64,000 bases of DNA, taken from assembly GCA_947846985.1 (NCBI GenBank), contig CANTUZ010000006.1, positions 50,934,707-50,998,706 on the forward strand. Reading direction: 5' to 3'. The DNA is from Fratercula arctica. Taxonomy: Eukaryota; Chordata; Aves; Charadriiformes; Alcidae. A program made the position numbers and the translations under genes. Numbering within the stretch: the stretch's first letter is position 1; each line of letters begins with the position of its first letter. The notes below the pieces were generated by a model. The model was not told the origin of the DNA, searched no databases, and saw only the letters and a program-made list of their open reading frames with translations. This document shows, in pieces, positions 60,421 to 64,000 of this stretch.

Positions 60421-61241
60421 GATGTGGGGAGGGGGAAGAATTGAAGACATTTCCTCCATAATATTTTCTTTTCCTCATATGTAATTTCTTGTTGGGACTC
60501 TTCTTCCCTCGAATTTCTCCTCCCAGGAAAGCAGGTAGGTGTAACTGTAGGTATTCCCCTGAGCCTTCTCTGAATGCCCTAAAACCAGAGCGGGACTGCT
60601 CAAAGATGTGCTGGAATTACTCAATCGCCAGCTCTCCTCTGAGTTCTTGCTTCCAGCTCAACAAAAATCCAGTCTGTGCCCACCAGAACTTGGGCATTTA
60701 AGCTGTCTGCGTTCTGCCTTTGCCCCTGGGAGTTAAAGCATAGAGAAGGCTTTCAGTTTCCAAGCCCCAGCACGGGAAACGTTCGCTTTCCTTAATCTGA
60801 AGAAGTGATTTCAACAGCTCCCAGCCGCGGGGCTGCACCTCACGCAGGCCATGAGAATGACCCTCAACGGGCGGGCAGGAAGGGATTCCTTTAGCTCCTA
60901 GAACTTGAGGGAAAACATTTTTAGGTGGGAGGTTTGCTTTAAAGGCCTCTGACCTGTTTCTCCAAGGGAGCAGTCACCAGCTTTCCTGGACTCTTTGGAG
61001 AGCCGAGGGACTGCGAGGGCCGAGCAGCTCCTCTCTGCTGAGCGAACCCTGCGGGCGGCGTTCCCTCGCGCAAGTTTAACAGTGGGTGGTAAACGCGGAA
61101 AAATGTCTCTTCCCTCGCATCCCAACATGATGCGTCACGTACGGCTTGTCAGGAGACAACGTCGGCTCCTGTTTGCTGCCAGGTATTTCCGCAGCATGAA
61201 CACCTGACCTGGGATGCTTTTTTTTTTTTTTCTTTCCCCAG
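60421..61241. other. gene-free segment ending in polypyrimidine tract
   Basis: No gene is recognised. It has modest CpG content at 61000-61080. It ends with CTTTTTTTTTTTTTT, then CTTTCCCCAG at 61241, a very strong 3' splice-site context. Confidence 0.5.
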
Positions 61242-62184
61242 GTAATTAGTGGGTGGGGTTATCCTCCCCAGCACAAGTATTTGGGGATTAGCTGCAAATC
61301 AGCCGGCAAAACTGGGAGCATCACTTAGCAGAAACTCAGAATAGTGACCGCTGTGTGCGGTACAGGCTTCTGGAGCTTTCTTTAAGGTAGTCGTGTGAAC
61401 GGCCCCAAACTTCCCTGAGCCACGCTGACTTCCCTGGAAATTAAAGCAGATCCCTGCACAGGGAGTTAGAAAGTAGAGTTAACTCAGTATCTTGTTGTAA
61501 AACGTGGTAATTTCTGAATTTCAACCTTAGGATTTCTGTTCGTTGAGGTAGGAGGGAACTGATGTCAGCACAGTCTTCACAGCCTATTTCCATGCTGGAA
61601 CATCCATGGAATATCCCCCCACACTGCCCATATGTGCAGGTCTAGGACTAGTACAAAGAGACTTGCACCATTACAATAATTTTCCAGGCAAAATTCCCTT
61701 TAGCTGATATGAGTTACTGTATTTACATATAATTATATATACGCATATAAGGGCAGACTGGATCAGTTGGGATAAATTGAATGATAATGCTAAAATGAAT
61801 ATAAAGTTAATAATAATACTACTAAAAAGCCTTCATCCCTCTAGAGCTGCGAGCACTCGGTGTTTTGCAGGCCTGGCCTCCTGAGCAGTCAATACAAGGT
61901 TAGGTGGGAAGAGTTTGGGCATGGCAGCGTGGTAGTCTCTTTTGACAATCTTTCTCTGCGGAGAAATAAAATTATCCTGCTGTTACATGGAGTCCAGGCG
62001 AAACCGATGGCACGTGCCAGTGTCTGGTTTTCCCGGGTGCGATGCCTTCCCAGCAGGTGCTGGTAGCACCGTCTTGCCTGGAAGCCCAGAAGGCTCCGCT
62101 CTGCTCCTGCAGCAACAGGAACTGCCAAAATGAATTCTTGGAGCAGAAATTGCCTGTTCCCTCTGAAAGCCTCTTCATTCATCG
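61242..62184. other. segment following a strong acceptor-like site
   Basis: Begins GTAATTAGTGGG directly after CAG, so the junction could serve both as acceptor and as donor (see findings). AT-rich TTACATATAATTATATATAC lies near 61720. No exon or gene can be supported. Confidence 0.4.
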
Positions 62185-62800
62185 TTTGCAATGGCCAAGG
62201 CTCCTCCCAAACTCCTCCTCAAAGACCTGAATGCACTGAGCCCCTTGGATCTTCCCCCACGTGTCCAGTTCTCCAGCTCCCGTATCATTTGCGTGGTTCC
62301 TTTCTGAACTTTTTCCACTGTTTCCAGAAATGCAAGCGGACCTCCAAGCTAGGCGTAGTTTTGCTGTCAGGATCTCGGCGTAGCTCCCTGCAGAGGCAGG
62401 ATCGATCCCCCACCTCTAACTTGGTGCACCCCTTTCCCTGCACAGCGGCGACGCTCTTGCCCTGTTAGCTGCAGCTTCGCTTTGAGAGCTCACGTTGAAG
62501 CTGTTATCTCCACGGACTTTTTCAGTCTCGCTCAGGGTCACTTTTTTCCAAGACAGAGTCTTGCATCTCGTAGCGGTGGTCTGCCCCGCGGGTTCCCAGA
62601 TGGATCACCTTGCGTTTGGCTGTATTATGTGCAGCCAAACTGAATCACAGTCATTTGACCAGGACGCTCGGCTCGCGCTGGAATGGTACCCAATCCTGGT
62701 GGTGTCTGCTGAAACTTTATCAGCAAGAATTGTATATCGTCACCCAAGCTGTTGGTAAAAGTCTTTAAATACTGCCAGACCATAGGGGAATACTTTCTCG
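62185..62800 (-). mobile_element. ancient CR1/L3-class LINE, reverse transcriptase remnant
   Basis: Read on the minus strand from 62800 downward, the segment follows the C-terminal reverse-transcriptase region of CR1/L3 elements in order: GLAVFKDFYQQLG where the family has GPVLFNIFINDLD, then a frameshifted trace of the KFADDTKLG catalytic block (LADKVSADTTRIG in one frame), then NTAKRKVIHLGTRG, HRYEMQDSVLEKS and DPERD, where CR1 has KCKVLHLG, YRLGDELLESS and AEKDLG. Further on come GTGAGCTCTCAAAGCGAAGC and GTTCAGAAAGGAACCACGCA with AATGAT, which fit the VSSQSDA and FQRRATKMI regions. Stops and frameshifts show it is dead. It is far more diverged than the two CR1 tails, so it is an old insertion. 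Confidence 0.88.
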
Positions 62801-63099
62801 GTTGTTTTTTTTTCTTTTTTTTCTGTGCATCTCTGTAAAGTTATCCTGCTAATTGGTATTTCTCCCTTAAAAATTGCACCAGTCACAAAGATGGTTTCCA
62901 GATATAGAAAGTATATACTATGTGATTCCATGTAACAGAAGTTTTAACTCAAAATTCCACTTAGAGTAGAAAAGTTCAAGAACCCTATGTTAATAAAGTG
63001 CCTTCATGAGCCTGCCCTATAATCCTTCTACCCTCCCAGCCCCAAAAATATCTCCCAGACAGGTTTGCTAATTCCTAACCTGTGTCAAAAATACACCAA
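62801..63099. other. gene-free segment
   Basis: T-rich low-complexity sequence (CTCGGTTGTTTTTTTTTC) follows the CR1 remnant. No gene is recognised. Confidence 0.5.
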
Positions 63100-63380
63100 T
63101 ACATACACCGGTACGAATTATGTCCTTGGCGCTAATTATCTGCTATTAAAATACTGAACAAACTGTTCCATTATTTCTCTGGGATGGCTCATGAGCTAGC
63201 CTCTGTAGAATGCTGCACATAATTTAAAGTCTGGTTTCCCAAGGAAATTTTATTTAGTCAGATCTGGACATCACTCATTTCTCTCCGGTAACAATTGAAG
63301 CCATTAGCCAATTTGAGCTAAATTTCCTGGCGAGACTGAAGTTCCAGAGATGCTAATTATTAGCAAGCTTTGTAAACAAG
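63100..63380. promoter_or_regulatory. candidate regulatory block, paired TAAT sites
   Basis: Holds GGCGCTAATTATCTGC, CCATTAGCCAATTTGAGC and the near-palindrome GCTAAT-T-ATTAGC (63352-63364), which is the form of a TAAT(N)ATTA double homeodomain site. It is repeat-free and follows the old CR1. Enhancer function is inference. Confidence 0.25.
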
Positions 63381-64000
63381 TTCCAACAAAAAGAGTGAAG
63401 GGAGGCGGCTTAACGTAATGCCCGTTGCTCAGCCCAGCCTTCTGGGTCCCAAATACTTCATCTGAGAGAAGGCGCTGGGGAAAGCTGATCCCGTAATTCG
63501 ATGGCATTGCACTGGTGGAAGGGCATCTCGGGGGTTTGCTTGTCTTTGTCCCCACTGTTTTCTAATGTTAGACTAAGTTTACCATACTGCTTCTCAACTA
63601 GTTCCCGTAGTACGCCTCAGTGTCGTGTACAACTCTTGTTGCAAAAGTGTCTATTTTTGGCAGGTACCGTGTCCCATCCTTATTTCTAGTCCAGTGCCAG
63701 CATCCTATTAAGAAGGTGGCGTCTTCCTCCTGCGCCCCACAGGCAGAACAGACGTAGCTGCAGAGAGTTCCCGTCTCTTTCTCCAGCTCTATTTACCACT
63801 TCTCCATCTCGGGCTAGCAGTGATCGTACGTGTGACCTATAGTTTGTGTGTTCCTAATAAGCTTTTCTTAAAAGCCTTCTATTCAGCCCTTTAGACCACA
63901 GATATCTCAGGAATTCTGCTGGCTTCAGTGAGTAGTCGACTACATATTCTAGCTTACAGCTTTTATTTGACCTTATCTTGTTTCCATCTGTTGTACACAA
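63381..64000. other. gene-free segment to window end
   Basis: No gene or known repeat is recognised. Two overlapping frames of 83 and 62 codons have no support. Confidence 0.5.

Noticed and set aside
1..64000. Bacterial-type systems, CRISPR arrays, tRNA, rRNA or known microRNA hairpins
   Set aside because: No spaced repeat arrays, operon-like frames or tRNA cloverleafs were seen, and no well-known vertebrate microRNA seed sequence was noticed; a structure-based scan would be needed for unknown hairpins.

Overview
The window looks like a stretch of bird nuclear genome that is almost entirely non-coding. The main evidence is two well-preserved tails of CR1 non-LTR retrotransposons (about 33.69-34.01 kb on the minus strand and 42.61-42.82 kb on the plus strand). 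Both carry the typical avian 3' end (GGTTGGAAGGGA.CTTAAAGATCATC, the CATGGGCAGGGAC block and a TCATAGAAT / ATTCTATGATT terminus). A third, much older CR1/L3-class copy lies on the minus strand at about 62.2-62.8 kb. Low repeat density, scattered ancient MIR-like SINE fragments and no bacterial-type gene layout fit a bird; another sauropsid (crocodile, turtle) cannot be excluded. I found no protein-coding gene that I can name. The open frames are short, overlap on both strands, and are about what chance gives in 64 kb of vertebrate DNA.

Layout. 0-26 kb is mostly AT-rich DNA without recognisable genes. It holds short direct repeats near 3.5 kb, a degenerate GTGACT-rich repeat at 5.7 kb, one very good splice-bounded non-coding exon candidate at 13.86-13.93 kb, a second coding-like candidate just after it (14.52-14.73 kb), and a 260-bp purine tract at 19.1-19.4 kb. 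26-35 kb holds AT and A-rich simple repeats, a CR1 tail and a minus-strand exon-like segment encoding a hydrophobic helix (34.76-34.92 kb). 35-52 kb is richer in GC. It has most of the MIR-like SINE remnants, a CpG-rich island at 46.6-46.95 kb, a weaker GC-rich island at 38.1-38.6 kb, and several blocks dense in homeodomain-type TAATTA sites that read like conserved regulatory DNA. 52-64 kb is again gene-free, with an everted pair of AAAGGTCA nuclear-receptor sites at 56.4-56.5 kb, a candidate ratchet splice point at 61.24 kb, the old CR1 and a TAAT-rich block at 63.1-63.4 kb.

Interpretation. The whole is best read as an intergenic or long-intron regulatory region, perhaps of a developmental gene outside the window, with possible non-coding transcripts. 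That reading is inference: conservation, transcription and open chromatin cannot be seen in one sequence. Nothing here supports a new multi-gene system. The most worthwhile leads are the exon candidates, the CpG island and the cluster of surviving MIR-like elements.
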